From the NCBI RefSeq assembly GCF_014898055.3, contig NW_023604861.1, positions 81,254,399 to 81,318,398 of the forward strand: DNA of 64,000 nt. Reading direction: 5' to 3'. This DNA comes from Talpa occidentalis (Eukaryota; Chordata; Mammalia; Eulipotyphla; Talpidae). Shown piece after piece: positions 1 to 11,362 of the stretch (position 1 is the first letter of the stretch; every line of letters begins with the position of its first letter). The position numbers were made by a program, and so were the translations under genes. The notes under the pieces are model-generated. The model saw only the letters and a list, made by a program, of their open reading frames with translations, had not been told where the DNA came from and ran no database searches.

Positions 1-3000
1 TTGGTCCAATATTATTGAAATATCTGAACTGCATTTAATAGAGAACAAGATTAAGAAATCAATAAAAAGAGGGTTGTGACAAAAATAATTAAAATGTATA
101 AGAAAAGTAAATATTACAAATGGCTTGAATATGTACTGAGGAAAAAAAAGTCAGTGATTAATCAGTAGTATTAGTGCAGGAAGCTATTCTAGAAAATGCA
201 AGCAGCCCTGAGTCTGTATCATCCCAATTATAAGGCAGTGACCTGATGTGATCCTGGGCCCAGCAGGACTGGTAGCTTTAAGGCCATCACAGGCAGTCCA
301 AATTTGGACAGGTAGCAAGACCCTCATAGATTCTGATTAGTAATGGGGACTAACTCCTCCAAATCAAAACTCTGGGTCCTGCCAGATCTCTTAATCCACT
401 GACTTCCTGTTGACCCTCTGATCATTACCCTCTATTCCCTCACCCTCACCAGTCTTGCCTAGCCCCATCCCGCACCTAGTCCAACTTTGTGTCTCACCTC
501 ATATTCCCAAGATACTGATCCCTTGAGAAGAGAATTGCCCAAATGCTAATGGGGAGCCCTGTTCATATACGAGAACTTCAGCATTCCTTATAAATTTTTA
601 CTTTATCCTCCTGGAACTACTACAAGGTTATGATTCTTTTACAGTTCTACTAAGCCATACCACACAGATCAAATGAAATCATTATCCTTCTTTTCAAACA
701 ATCGCAAATATTTGTATTCAGTGTGTTGGAAGAGGATCCTGTACAGGCATTCAGAATTTCTCCCTATCTAAGCAAGATTCTGTTCTTTTTTGTTTTACTT
801 TTAATAACCTCAAAAGTATGTTATGAATCGGCTTTACAGAATTATTTAAGGAATCAAATTTAATTCACTTTATTGAATGTGAAGGATAGTTCAACAAATA
901 AATCCCTTAGACATCTCCAGTGACAAATTACAAGGGATAACAATTAACCAAGAACTTGATATGCCTTTAAATGAAATGAAAATAAAGTCTTCAAAGAATG
1001 TTCTCCACACCTTTAAGCATAACATTTAATCTGTGGGGCCAGACAACTAAGCCTAACATCACCAAAGGGATTTACTGACAGTTTGTTTAATAGAAACCTG
1101 ACTAGTACAAGCAACTTCTTAGCCAGGCATCTTGGACCTCAAATCAGAGTGCTTCTTTATCTCTTTCCAACCTCCACCCATTCCCATATGGGCACTCCTC
1201 ACTCTGGAGTGTAGAAGATCATTTCTCACTAGCACACAGAGTTCCCCAATGCCCTGCCCTCATAAATCACACAAACTCACATCGGTTCCATAGAACCTGT
1301 GAGGTCAGAGAGACAGGCCTTGGCTTTAAGAGATCAACCTAGTCCCAGAATATGCACTGTTTTAAATCAAAGCCTCCAAAAAATCTTTCCCATCTGAGTA
1401 CATCATTTATTTAAGCTAACCCCACTGAACATGCAAGAAATCTAAACTAGTGGCACAGTGATCTACATAGCAAAAAAAAAAAAAAAAATCCTGGGTAAAG
1501 ATATAACAAAAGGTGTTTTAAATGCATAGTCAGGCTCACAGGAAAATAGGGTAAATTTCCAGGGCCAAAATAAAGAAGGATCTGGAGGTCACATAGTTAA
1601 CTAACCCTAAAGCAGTGACTGTCCTATGGGAAATTTTCTGATCTCAAAAACCTTGTTTACTTGATGTATTAGTCTTACATATGGCCACAAAAATTGGAAG
1701 TTAGAACTTGGGTGTGTGTGTATCCCTAAGAATTCAGAACCATAATTTCTCCAAGTTATAGATTTCAAATACGTACTATGGAGGTTTTATAAATTACAAA
1801 CTGAGAAAAAGTGGTCATGAATCTGCTTATGAATCTGCAGGAGGAAACTTGAATCCTCTCTAGCAGGTTGGTCCCTCAATTCAGTCCTCATCTAATTCTC
1901 ACCAATAAATGCAAACTACACAAGAGCTCATAGTCCAAAATTACCAAAACCCAAGCATATTATTACTCAGACTCCTTGGAGTTTCACTGTGATGCAGAAA
2001 GCACAAATCCCAGAAATCAAATAAGAAGTCTGTCAGGAGCCACCAGTGTTCTTTTGTGCTTTTCTTTGCTCTTTCTCAAAGTTAACAGTAGTTGTAAAGT
2101 AGTGGATACATAGCAAGTTCTCTAAATGCCATCATTTCTCTTATAACATGAGGCTGTTCCTAAAAATATCACATTATGGAATTTTGACCTCATGAAAATA
2201 ACAAGACTATGAAGGAAATCGGTACAGAGCAGAACATTCAAAACTCTGCAGTCTGATAAAATAATACATACTCAAAATTTGACAACTCAATAAAAATTCC
2301 ACCCATTTAAAGGATAGTAAATTCTTAATTAAGACAGTATCATAGTAAATATAGCACTTTGCCTTGATTTTTTAAAAATAAATACATGAATTTACTGGTG
2401 GCTATGAATGTGATGAAGCACCTTGACTTTGAGTTGCAGAGTTGGGCTGGAAGGCAGCGGACATTCATAGGGTGAAGGGTCGTGACACCAGAGGTGAATG
2501 GCTCTGACTCACTGTCTTGTTATTCCTTCTGTGCTGGCTTAAAATAGAAATCCAGCTTTTGTTGTTTTGCCAGGTTTCTTCTTTTGTAACAAAAAAGCTA
2601 TTTGTTTGGTTCCAAGTAAGACCAAATGCCATGGAAAGTGCCGTTCTGCCTGTCCGCATTATAGCTTGTTCTTCAACCTGTGTCACATGCTTCTTTAAAG
2701 CAAATAAATTATGGCCCCCTATGAGTTCTGTTCCCCTTTCTTTTAGTCCTTTATCACGGTCTCTGGTGAAATTTAATGTGGATTCCTTTACTCTCATTTG
2801 CTATTGTCTCCCATCTTCTCTCATCTCTTCACAAGTTTCTCTTACATAAACAGACAACTTTCTCATCACTGAATCCCTGCATCCTTATAATCAGGACACG
2901 CACTTATTTGAGGATGCCAGATTAAATGCTTTCATGGGGAGAGGAGGCTGGGGACACGTAAGAGCAAAGAACAAAGGAAGCACAGTGGACCATGGTGGTG

Positions 3001-3157
3001 GACTATGGGTTATTTGGTTGGTGGGTACACTAAGGTGGTGATACCTGATGAGGGATCTTAATATTACCTAAATTAAAAATTTAAATGATAACAATAAACA
3101 AATGCTTTTTGTGAAGAAAAGTACACAAGTTAAGACCACCATTTAAACTTGCATAGC

Positions 3158-3437
3158 AGGGCCTCCCTGGTGGCGCAGCGGTTGAGCGCTGGGTTGCGAA
3201 GCTGCCCGCAGCATGTGCAGCGCTGGTTTGATCCGCAGCCACAGGGGAGGGTCCCACATGGCGTGCAGACCTCTCCTGCCACCCGCTGTTCCCCTCAGCA
3301 GTGTACATCATCACTCTGCCTGTTCTACTCTCCACTCTGGCTCTGGTGAATTCTCTCACCCTCCCATGCCTCTGACTGTACCCAGTGCTTGTATAAATAA
3401 ATAAATAAATAAATCTTTAATAAATAAGTAAAAAAAT
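3158..3437 (+). mobile_element. tRNA-derived T+ SINE, type A
   Basis: The copy opens with GGCCTCCCTGGTGGCGCAGC, which contains a good Pol III A box. A B-box-like segment (GGTTTGATCC) follows about 45 bp later, then CAGACCTCTCCTGCC, CCTCAGCAGTGTAC and CTCTGGTGAATTCTCTCACC. It ends in repeated AATAAA units and TCTTTAA, the poly(A)-signal-plus-terminator tail of T+ SINEs. Target-site duplications of 13 bp (3145-3157 and 3438-3450, one mismatch) flank it. Confidence 0.9.
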
Positions 3438-3654
3438 AAACTTGCATCGCGTGAAGGTAAACAGAAGTGAGAAAGCAGATGAGGTCCATATGGGTGGTGT
3501 GCATTCCTCCCCACACACTACTGGAAATTGAGCAGCATCTTCACTTTCACCCAGTGTTACTCAGGGACACCAAATATAATTACCTTGTTATAATTACCAT
3601 AGCATTAACATTGGTTAAGGTTTTGGTATGCGAATTTTACCATGAACAAAAATC

Positions 3655-3677
3655 ATATATATATATATATATATATA
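3655..3677. repeat. (AT)n microsatellite
   Basis: About 11 perfect AT units; a likely length-polymorphic simple repeat. Confidence 0.95.
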
Positions 3678-3850
3678 AAACCTTCTGCTTTACCTTGTGA
3701 AAAATCACATTTTGAGCTGATACGATTTCACAGTTTAATGATTTTGTTACCCAGTTTACCTACCACACATGAACAAATTCATATATACAATACATACCTG
3801 TATTGTAACAAAAGAGACTAGATATTGTTACTTTGAAAGTGACAATTTCT

Positions 3851-4118
3851 GGGGCCTCCGTGGTGGTGCAGGGGTTAAAGACGTAGCTGTCAAGCTATTG
3901 CCAGCCTCTGCAGCAAGAGTTTGATCCCCAGCCAGCCAGAGAACAACCCACATGGCACAGTAGACCTCTCCTATCCTGCCCACTGCTCCCCTCAGCAGTG
4001 TATTTCAGTAGATCTGCCTGTTCTGCTCCCCACTCTCCCTGGTGAATCCTTCCACTCCCCCACACCTCTGGTCTACACCCCAGTTCTTGTATGCATAAAT
4101 AAATTTTTTTTTAAATAT
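3851..4118 (+). mobile_element. tRNA-derived T+ SINE, type B
   Basis: It starts GGGGCCTCCGTGGTGGTGCA and then GGGGTTAAAG, unlike type A. It continues with TTTGATCCCCAGCCAG, CACATGGCACAGTAGACC, TATTTCAGTAGATCTGCC and a short ATAAATAAATTTT tail. The left flank ACAATTTCT and right flank ACCATTTCT are a probable target-site duplication. More diverged than type A copies, so probably older. Confidence 0.85.
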
Positions 4119-5014
4119 AACCATTTCTAAGCCTTCTTAGAAATTTAGTTTGGGACACAGACATGGAAGGTGGGCAAATGAATTTACTTGGAGGTTGATG
4201 AATTGGTGGATGGTGTCAATGAAGTACCATAAGTATAACTTATGACTAATGAGATCTTCATAATGTATCCAAGTGTCACAACCCACTATGAACAGCTGGG
4301 ACTGTTGGCATATTAAATACAAAAAAAAAGTTTATATGTCCTGTTAATAGATCAGACTTGAATCTTATATCACTTAAATGCTTATCTGAGAGGCAAGGAA
4401 GTTTGCAATAATCAGAGATGTTTTCTTTACTTCTTCCTTTATAGGAACACACACTCTTTAATTCTAGAAACAGTGATTAAGTAACAAGGACTGAACTACC
4501 TGTCAGGAGATAAAAGCTGACCGAGTATGCCCCTCTCCTGGGACTAGAGTGCAGTGTGGAAGAAAAAGAAGCAAACACAGTTCAGTGAGTTAGTTGCCAA
4601 TGGTGCAGACAGTGAAAGATAAGATCTTTGTCCCTAATTCCCAGGCAGCCATCTGGCTGAGAATGCTTCAAGGCGAGATCCAGGAATCCAAGCCATGCCA
4701 GCTCTGCACACAGACAAGCACAAACTCACTCACCAGAGGAAGCAAGAGTGACCGCAAGCAGAGTTGAGAGTTTCCTCTAGAAATAATTCTTTGTCTTTCC
4801 CATACAGGGATACTATTGGGCAATGGTGATCCCATTGCTCCTGACAATAGATCAGGGACACAATTTTTTGACTCAAACATTTCTAAAGCTGGTGTTTCTA
4901 ATCAGCCATAAGCAGCTCTCAACAGAATTCTCTAAGAAGAATGTCGACTTAAAGCAAAACATACTCCCACATATTTCATTCAAGTATAAGATAGTCAGGA
5001 ATAAGCAAATTCGT

Positions 5015-5104
5015 AGTTCTCAAAGCATATTCCATGGACCAGCAGCATAAGCGTCATCTGGGGCCTTGTTAGAAATATAAAAACCTAGCTCCAGTCCTAT
5101 TAAG
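5015..5104 (-). mobile_element. MER5A-like hAT-Charlie fragment
   Basis: The line GTTCTCAAAGCATATTCCAT, then GGACCAGCAGCATAAGCGTC and ATCTGGGGCCTTGTTAGAAA, is the antisense of the well-known MER5A consensus (non-autonomous hAT-Charlie). The remainder of the element past 5104 is interrupted or lost. Confidence 0.6.
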
Positions 5105-5149
5105 AAACTCCACAGTAAAAAAAAAAAAAAAAAAAAACTCCACAGTAAA
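5105..5149 (+). mobile_element. Poly(A)-only insertion flanked by a 15-bp target duplication
   Basis: AAACTCCACAGTAAA at 5105-5119 is repeated exactly at 5135-5149, separated by pure A. This is the footprint expected if L1 machinery integrated only the extreme poly(A) end of an RNA. Confidence 0.6.
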
Positions 5150-5647
5150 GTCCATAAATTTGTGTTTTAAGAAAACTTACAAGTATCTGTGATATTCAAT
5201 AAAGTTTCAAACTAATTCAAATTGAGCTAATTCAAATTAAGGGACATAATCTTGTTACCAGAGTATTTAGTGATCTTAAATAGTTCTCTTGGCCTTTGTC
5301 TGAACAACAAAATTGACTAGAAGTGTCTCCTTTGCAACAGGAGAAACATGCCTTCAATGGAGAGGAGGCTGTGGGAGATGTTCCTCATCCAATGCATGCA
5401 AAAAGGATACTGAGACACTGATACAATTTAAAAAGAAAGGGGCTCAAAAACACAGTCTCCTGTTTTGTCCCATTTCTCATGCCTTAAGATGTACATCTGT
5501 TTCAAGTGCGCTCATGCACCTTAGTCTACAGTCAACTGCTGTCACAGAGTGAAGAGACAGGAAAGATAGGAAGAAAATGTGAAGTTGTAGTGATAGAAGA
5601 ATCAGGCCTGGTGTCTTCCTGCTCCTCATACAGTTGCTCATTTGCCT

Positions 5648-5735
5648 TTTTTTTTTTTTTTAAATCTCCACATATGAGCGAAGTCATATGGTATTTGTCT
5701 TTCTCCATCTAGCTTACTACATCAGCATAACACCC
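5648..5735 (-). mobile_element. L1 fragment, antisense (ORF2 3' region)
   Basis: A T-run is followed by CACATATGAGCGAAGTCATA and TGGTATTTGTCTTTCTCCAT, the reverse complement of the conserved region at the end of L1 ORF2. Short and 5'-truncated. Confidence 0.7.
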
Positions 5736-6480
5736 CTGAGGTGAGAGTCACTCTGTGTAGCCAGGCCTCAGTGGTGTTGTGGTCTCATCGGCGATGCAGG
5801 CTGTTGCCCAACTGCTCTTCCAGGAAGCCTGGGCTTAGCTCTCTTGAAGTGTGAGGTGGAGACTGGGCTAATGGGTCACTGTGCTCAGAACCTGCCTTTA
5901 GGTGGCTCCTGTGCTGGACTTGGCATGGGACACAGACAACCCATCCAGCTTTTCTGCCTGACATTATCATCTCATGGCTTCAAGATAGCCCATCTGGATC
6001 ACACTTTGAAAGACTGTCCCACCATCCTATGGGACATCCTCTGGGTTCTCTGCCCCAGGAGAAGACTAATGGAGGTCAGGCTTGAAGCAATAGGTACATT
6101 TGTCCTTGGTCCTGCTAAGTATAGCTTATACCAAACCAATGAGGCCAGACTGGAGATTCTTAAATCCTGTTTATCTGAACATGATTGGCATTTTTCCAGT
6201 TGTTACAGATAGTCAGTGTGGCATCTGATTGTAAACTAATTGCTTTTGATTCCTATTTGCCATTGTCTTTGGGTTCCCCTTAAGATCTGGCACATTGCTG
6301 AAGCAGAACTCAATAAATACCCAAAAACTTACACTGAACAACAACCACAGGTAGGGTGGCTGAGTAGTGGCTACTTGTGCTGCACTTCCTTGATCCTACC
6401 ATGTGCCTACACATATGTGGCTCCTGAAGTCCCTGGCCACTCTCAGGTGGCCACCACTGTCTGCACACCTGCCTCCTGAC
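5736..6480. other. Unassigned block, GC-richer than its flanks
   Basis: The block has long open stretches (for example 122 codons at 5844-6212 on +) and a CTCAATAAATACCC motif near 6310, which could be an old polyadenylation signal of an LTR or other retroelement. I find no protein family in the frames and no splice-bounded exon. It could be an old LTR-like repeat, but that is a guess. Confidence 0.3.
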
Positions 6481-8581
6481 TTCCTCATTTTATGAGGCTC
6501 TGGCCTCTTGACCGCCCACGTGGAAACCACAACACATTGTCATCTAGCATATGCAGGAGGTTAATGAAAGCTTCGTTAAATATGTAATAAAGACAAGAGA
6601 CAGACCCCAAGAAAATGAAAGACTGATAGTACATGCTTGCTCTCTCTTGAGTATCTACTCCATACCAGATGTTTTGCAAACATTATTGTTCATCATGACT
6701 CAGTTCCTGCAGGGTTGATGCTATTGAACAGACAAGCACAGTGGAGGTCAGGGTTAAGGACTCTTGTCAAATCCTCAGCCAGAAAAAGGCAGATCTGGTG
6801 TTCACACTTGACAATGACACTGTGCTTCCATGCAGCGAAGGAGGTAGCTAGTAGCACAGTTAAGACAAAAGCACTGCTGCTCTGCTAGAACCTCTGTATA
6901 CCCCTGGTACTTACTATGCACGCTGCCCACAGCACTATTGTCAGCTAGGGAACTCTGTTCGCAAGTGTCTTGCTTGCTCTCCCACTCCTTCCTTAGTCTT
7001 GTCCTAAAGATGCATTCAGGATCTGCCCCTCCTATCCCCAGCTCCTCAGAGCCCCCTCCAGTTTCCAGACATTTCCTGTTTTAATATTGCCACTGCCTCT
7101 GGGCTAATAGGAAATCAGTATAGGGCACTAATGTCCCTCCCCAGAGAGTTCCTTAAGGAGGTCATAGCCAGTGCTGAGCTCATGCTTTCCGAAGACCTTC
7201 ACCAGGCTTCCCACAGTGGTCAGGAAGTGGAGGCAGATGAAATGATAGCTTGAAACCTCTGGAGACCCTAATCTCTGCCTCTTCAATTAATTGAATGCCG
7301 CTCTTTTAAATGACTGAGTCTTAGTCTCCTGGCTGGTCTTAACAGAACCACAAGTCTATAGCTTATCTCATCATACAGAAATGACGCTGCATATAATGGT
7401 ACTGTAGGTAACAGTAGTAGGGACTGGAGCCTAAATGAGGTCTCAGGATAATCATCAAATCAGAGATAAGTACTTAGTAGGCAGAGCTTGATGCCAGACA
7501 AGCAGCTTGGCCTGCAGCTGGGTGAGCTCCCCTAGAAGATTAGAGAATTGGTCCCATGGATAAAGCCTGAGCACCCATCCACAAAGTGGTCGAGACCAGC
7601 CATGACACTAAGATGTTAAGAGATAATAAGTTTTGTATTACCAAAACTTTTCTAAAGAAAAGGAATGTATGTAGAAGACCCAAAATTCTGTTAATAAAAG
7701 TTTGGAGTGAGAAAACGGTACCCTCCCAGGTGACTTGGTGAAGTCATAATAGACAAAACTGCCTTGTAAAAGACTCTAACCTCAATTGACAACAGGGCTG
7801 TCCTTTCAAGAATGGGGTGTGCAACCTGGGTCAAGTGCGAGGAGTGACTGCTTACTACCCTCCAGTTGTCCTTCTTTTCTATCTTTCTCCCATGTGCCCA
7901 TTCTCTGATGGGTGTAGAAGGGGCTCACAACTGTTTACCTGCCCAGAGTGTCTGCATATCTCTCTTCAGCTGATGGGAAAGGTACAGAGTAGTCTTATAA
8001 TATTGCAATGTAAATCATTGCACCTTTTAAGTGCTAGGGCCCTGAAATCAATCCCTGATGGCTTCTTTTCTGCTCCCAATTGGGAATCAATCTGCCTGAC
8101 CATCATACCGTTTCCATGGGTATCAGTTGGGAACAGGGACAGTTCATGGAACTGCCAACTGCCAACTACCTCACTTGTCTCTGCAGTGCTATCTTAACTT
8201 CTGTCACGCACAATTCTTTGTTAAATATGTTGGCATTTGGATGGTTGGATGAATGACTTGATGCCTAAAAGACTGGATGAATCAAGGAGTGCATGAATTT
8301 GCAAGATAGCTGCCTGTGGTAAGAGATAAAACTGTTACCCATGCAGTGTTGTTTTCTCTATACGAAACTACCACAGACACAAATGAGAAATGGAACCTTC
8401 AGCCTGGATCATGAGCTCACTGAGCTATTCTGCCCTGAAAGACAGCATGGCATAGATTAAGCCTGCATAGCTTGAGCCCTTCACTAGGTAATTATGACCA
8501 GGCACCTCTTGAGAGCAGACCTGTTGAAAAGTAAGTGGCTGGACATCTCTACTGACTTGTTCTTTTTTTTTTTCTTTTCAG

Positions 8582-8623
8582 ATTATAAAGGAGGTCCCTC
8601 CACCCCCTGCTGAGGAGAGTGAG
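8582..8623 (+). CDS. ANTXR1: ANTXR1 coding exon: juxtamembrane start of the cytoplasmic tail
   Basis: This 42-nt exon encodes 14 residues (IIKEVPPPPAEESE), the stretch that in ANTXR1/TEM8 directly follows the transmembrane helix. The acceptor has a strong polypyrimidine tract ending TTTTCAG, and the donor is a consensus GTAAGT. Both ends are phase 0, so it joins the next visible exon without a frame change. ANTXR1 is a type I membrane protein with extracellular vWA and Ig-like domains. It binds collagens and links matrix adhesion to actin, and it is also the cell-surface receptor for anthrax protective antigen. This exon supplies the proline-rich and then acidic membrane-proximal linker. It is probably exon 14 of 18 by analogy with the human gene; the numbering is from memory. 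Known short isoforms diverge near here, but I did not find an alternative terminal exon. Confidence 0.95.
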
Positions 8624-10004
8624 GTAAGTAACCGGAGCAGGGAACAGCCAGGTAGACAGAATGGTAAAGTAGGGTGGAGAGCTGGTTTGACTGGCCAAGA
8701 TTCAGGCCCCTGCAAATCAGCACTAAGACAGGTCTAGGTTTCTACTGCTATGAAGCAGCAGGGGGGAAATCTTTGACCATTTCCAAATCAAGGATGAACA
8801 AGAACTGAACTAAACTGGAAGCCATAGACAAAATGGCTTTGGGAGGTTTTCTCTCTTCAAAGATAAAATTTGAGATACATACATTAATGCTTTTATCAAT
8901 ACAGTTATTTGGACCCCCAAGGTACTGATTTTTTTCTCTAAAGCAGATATATCAGTGTTCTTTTTTTCCCCACAAAGACTTATGCTACATGTGTGCATTA
9001 GGACAAATTTCCCACATTCTCCAATCAGTTGTTCTAGGTATGGCCTGATGTTGAAGTATTCCATTTTTCCCAACACAATGTCATGTAAAGATTTCCCAGG
9101 CAATGATGAAAATATACTGGAGGAGGAGATTCTAATAATACCCTGGCCTTGATCTCAAATTCTCATCATTTGAAGGGAATTTAAAAAAAAAAAACAAACT
9201 TAGACTCCACACCAAATTGGCCATGCACACTGTCCTGGTGCCAGTGTGACCTAGGGTAGAGTACAGTGGAGGAATTAAAGAATAATAGGGAGGAAAAGCC
9301 TTTGTAGATAGGTGTGCATAGCCAGTGACTCTCCTGATCCTCTGATCACTTCAAAGATAGCTGACCACCCTGACTGCAGCACTTAGAAACCAGGGTATAG
9401 TCTAAAAGGTCAAAAGATATATTTATGAGGTTTCAAGTTCATTGTCCTCAATCCCTAAGGTCTGTTGTGTGCAAGTTGAGCACCACCCCATCACCATTTC
9501 TCTTCCCAATGCCTTTGTCAAGCTTCCTACATACAGAAAGAATAATGATTAAATTTAAAATTCCATGTGGCTCTTATATCCTGAACCATAAGCATGTAAG
9601 CCAAGGGATTTAATAGCTGCAATCAATTAAAGCACATCTTGTTGGAATGCTAACTCTCTGCCCAGAAATCAAGGGAGGAAATTACATTGCTCTGCAAAGA
9701 GGAGAGGGGAAAAAAAAAAAACAAACCTCTTTACATCCACAAAAGCCTTTTCTTAATCCTTGAAAAGAAAGCACCGTGCTAGTTGCATGGATTCCAGTTT
9801 GGCTATATTTCTGTTCTGTGCAGCTGTCTCTTAAATTCCCAAAGAAAAACAGAGTGAGAAGTTCCCTTGAAGAGGAGCTCTGTTTGCCCTGAGGTAAAGA
9901 ATGCTCCATCCTCTCATATTCAGTTAGAGTTGGTGCCCTTTCTTCTGGTACTGGCTCTGCATTTGCCTTTGGAGTAGGCCAGGGAACTCAGGTCCAAGAC
10001 TGTG

Positions 10005-10085
10005 GGATCTGGGCTAGCCTAGATCCCAACATCTAGCACAGGGCACCACAGAAAGAACAAGCTCAATAAGTATTTATGCACTGAA
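10005..10085 (+). mobile_element. L2 3' tail, sense
   Basis: CATCTAGCACAGGGCACCAC followed by GCTCAATAAGTATTTATGCA matches the characteristic L2 end (AGCACAGTGCCTGG...CTCAATAAATATTTG). Confidence 0.6.
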
Positions 10086-10539
10086 GTACTATACTCATCA
10101 ACACAATTTTGGGGGAAAAAAGAAAACTCCAAATCAGCAAGCCACTAAAAAAGGTAAAAGCAAGAAAGGTGGTTGGGTTTTTCATTTAATATTCTTATAG
10201 GAGTCATACTTTCACCTGAAGAAGGCAGATCTGGTTTCTAAGAATGACAACCTGGAGATACTTGAGATCTGAAACATTGTGTTAGACCTAAAAGAACTTC
10301 CAGGCTGGCTAGGGAAGGCCAACAGGCTTTGCTGATTATTTTAACATGTGTCTTGGCCTTGAGAGTTCCTTGGCCCTATGAATTAGGTGGCCCTAAGCTC
10401 CTTCTTAATGTGTTTTGGCAGAGAAAGAAATAAGAAAGAAATAATACAGAAACAGAAAGTGTAACTTAGTCCATGCAAAGTATTTTACAAAAAGCTCTGA
10501 AAATCAGTCTGACTCTAAACAGCCTTCTCTATTCCAGCT

Positions 10540-10745
10540 CCTGGTGTTCAAGCACAGCTGATGTGCCACTATCTCCACAAAACACACCAAATTCCTTCCA
10601 TCAGAATTAACTTCTCTTCTCTCCCTTCTCTACTTACCCACAGTATTTTATTGGTTCTTCCTCATGCATCAAAGTTTTAGACCATTAACTACTTGAAGGT
10701 CAAGGTCTATGTCTAATTAACTTGAGACTTCAAGATCTCAACAAA
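10540..10745 (+). mobile_element. Degraded L2 fragment, sense
   Basis: TAGACCATTAACTACTTGAA followed by GGTCAAGGTCTATGTCT resembles the L2 segment TAGACTGTAAGCTCC...AGGGACCATGTCT. Divergence is high. Confidence 0.4.
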
Positions 10746-11279
10746 AGCAAAGTAGCTCAGTTTTAATTAAGAGGAGGTATTGCTTGGGGTAAGTTCTTTA
10801 AGGAGCAGTAGAGTGATAATTCTCCATGATGTCTCCAGTTATTCCAAATAATTGACAATTTATGGGAGAATCCAATAAAGGGGTACTTCATCTGATGGCT
10901 TAGTTCTAAATATAATAACTTTCCATGGATTTTCTGGCTGTGTCTGAAGGGCGAGGGATATGTACTGAAGACATTGACACTGGATGGGCATCCAATCAAC
11001 TATTAGGATCTGGCTTTGAATAATGAACTTATTCCAAGATTTATTATCATGCTCACTGATTCTGACAATGTCTTCGTGGCAAGAGATTTTTTTTTTTAGT
11101 GGGAAAACTTGGTTATGGAAAAATTATACAAGTTGTCTAGAACCAGACAAATTGAACTCCCTGATAGCAGTAGATTTGGTACTCTTCACAGCTGTGTCTG
11201 CATCCAGAGTAGCCTCTCACCCTGGAGAGGTGGAGGTCCATGTTATTTTCAGGCATCTTCTTTATACTCACCTACACTG

Positions 11280-11282
<3 letters not shown>

Positions 11283-11359
<77 letters not shown>
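11283..11359. repeat. Compound (CT)n(CA)n microsatellite
   Basis: About 17 CT units pass directly into about 20 CA units with one CT interruption. The CA half is a potential Z-DNA former. It produces false serine/leucine and threonine/histidine reading frames. Confidence 0.95.

Positions 11360-11362
<3 letters not shown>

Larger units (their letters stand above)
1..8581 (+). other. ANTXR1: ANTXR1 intron (3' part of the intron before the first visible exon)
   Basis: No coding exon is visible before 8582. The intron ends in a long T-rich polypyrimidine tract and CAG acceptor at 8561-8581. It holds two tRNA-type SINEs (3.2 and 3.9 kb), an AT microsatellite, a MER5-like fossil with a poly(A) insertion (5.0-5.15 kb), a short L1 scrap (5.65 kb) and an unassigned GC-richer block (5.74-6.48 kb). 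In 1-2900, 4120-5010 and 6480-8560 I see only AT-rich intronic DNA with short A-runs and no gene signal. 2930-3090 may be a worn L1 3' end, but I could not support it well. Confidence 0.8.
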
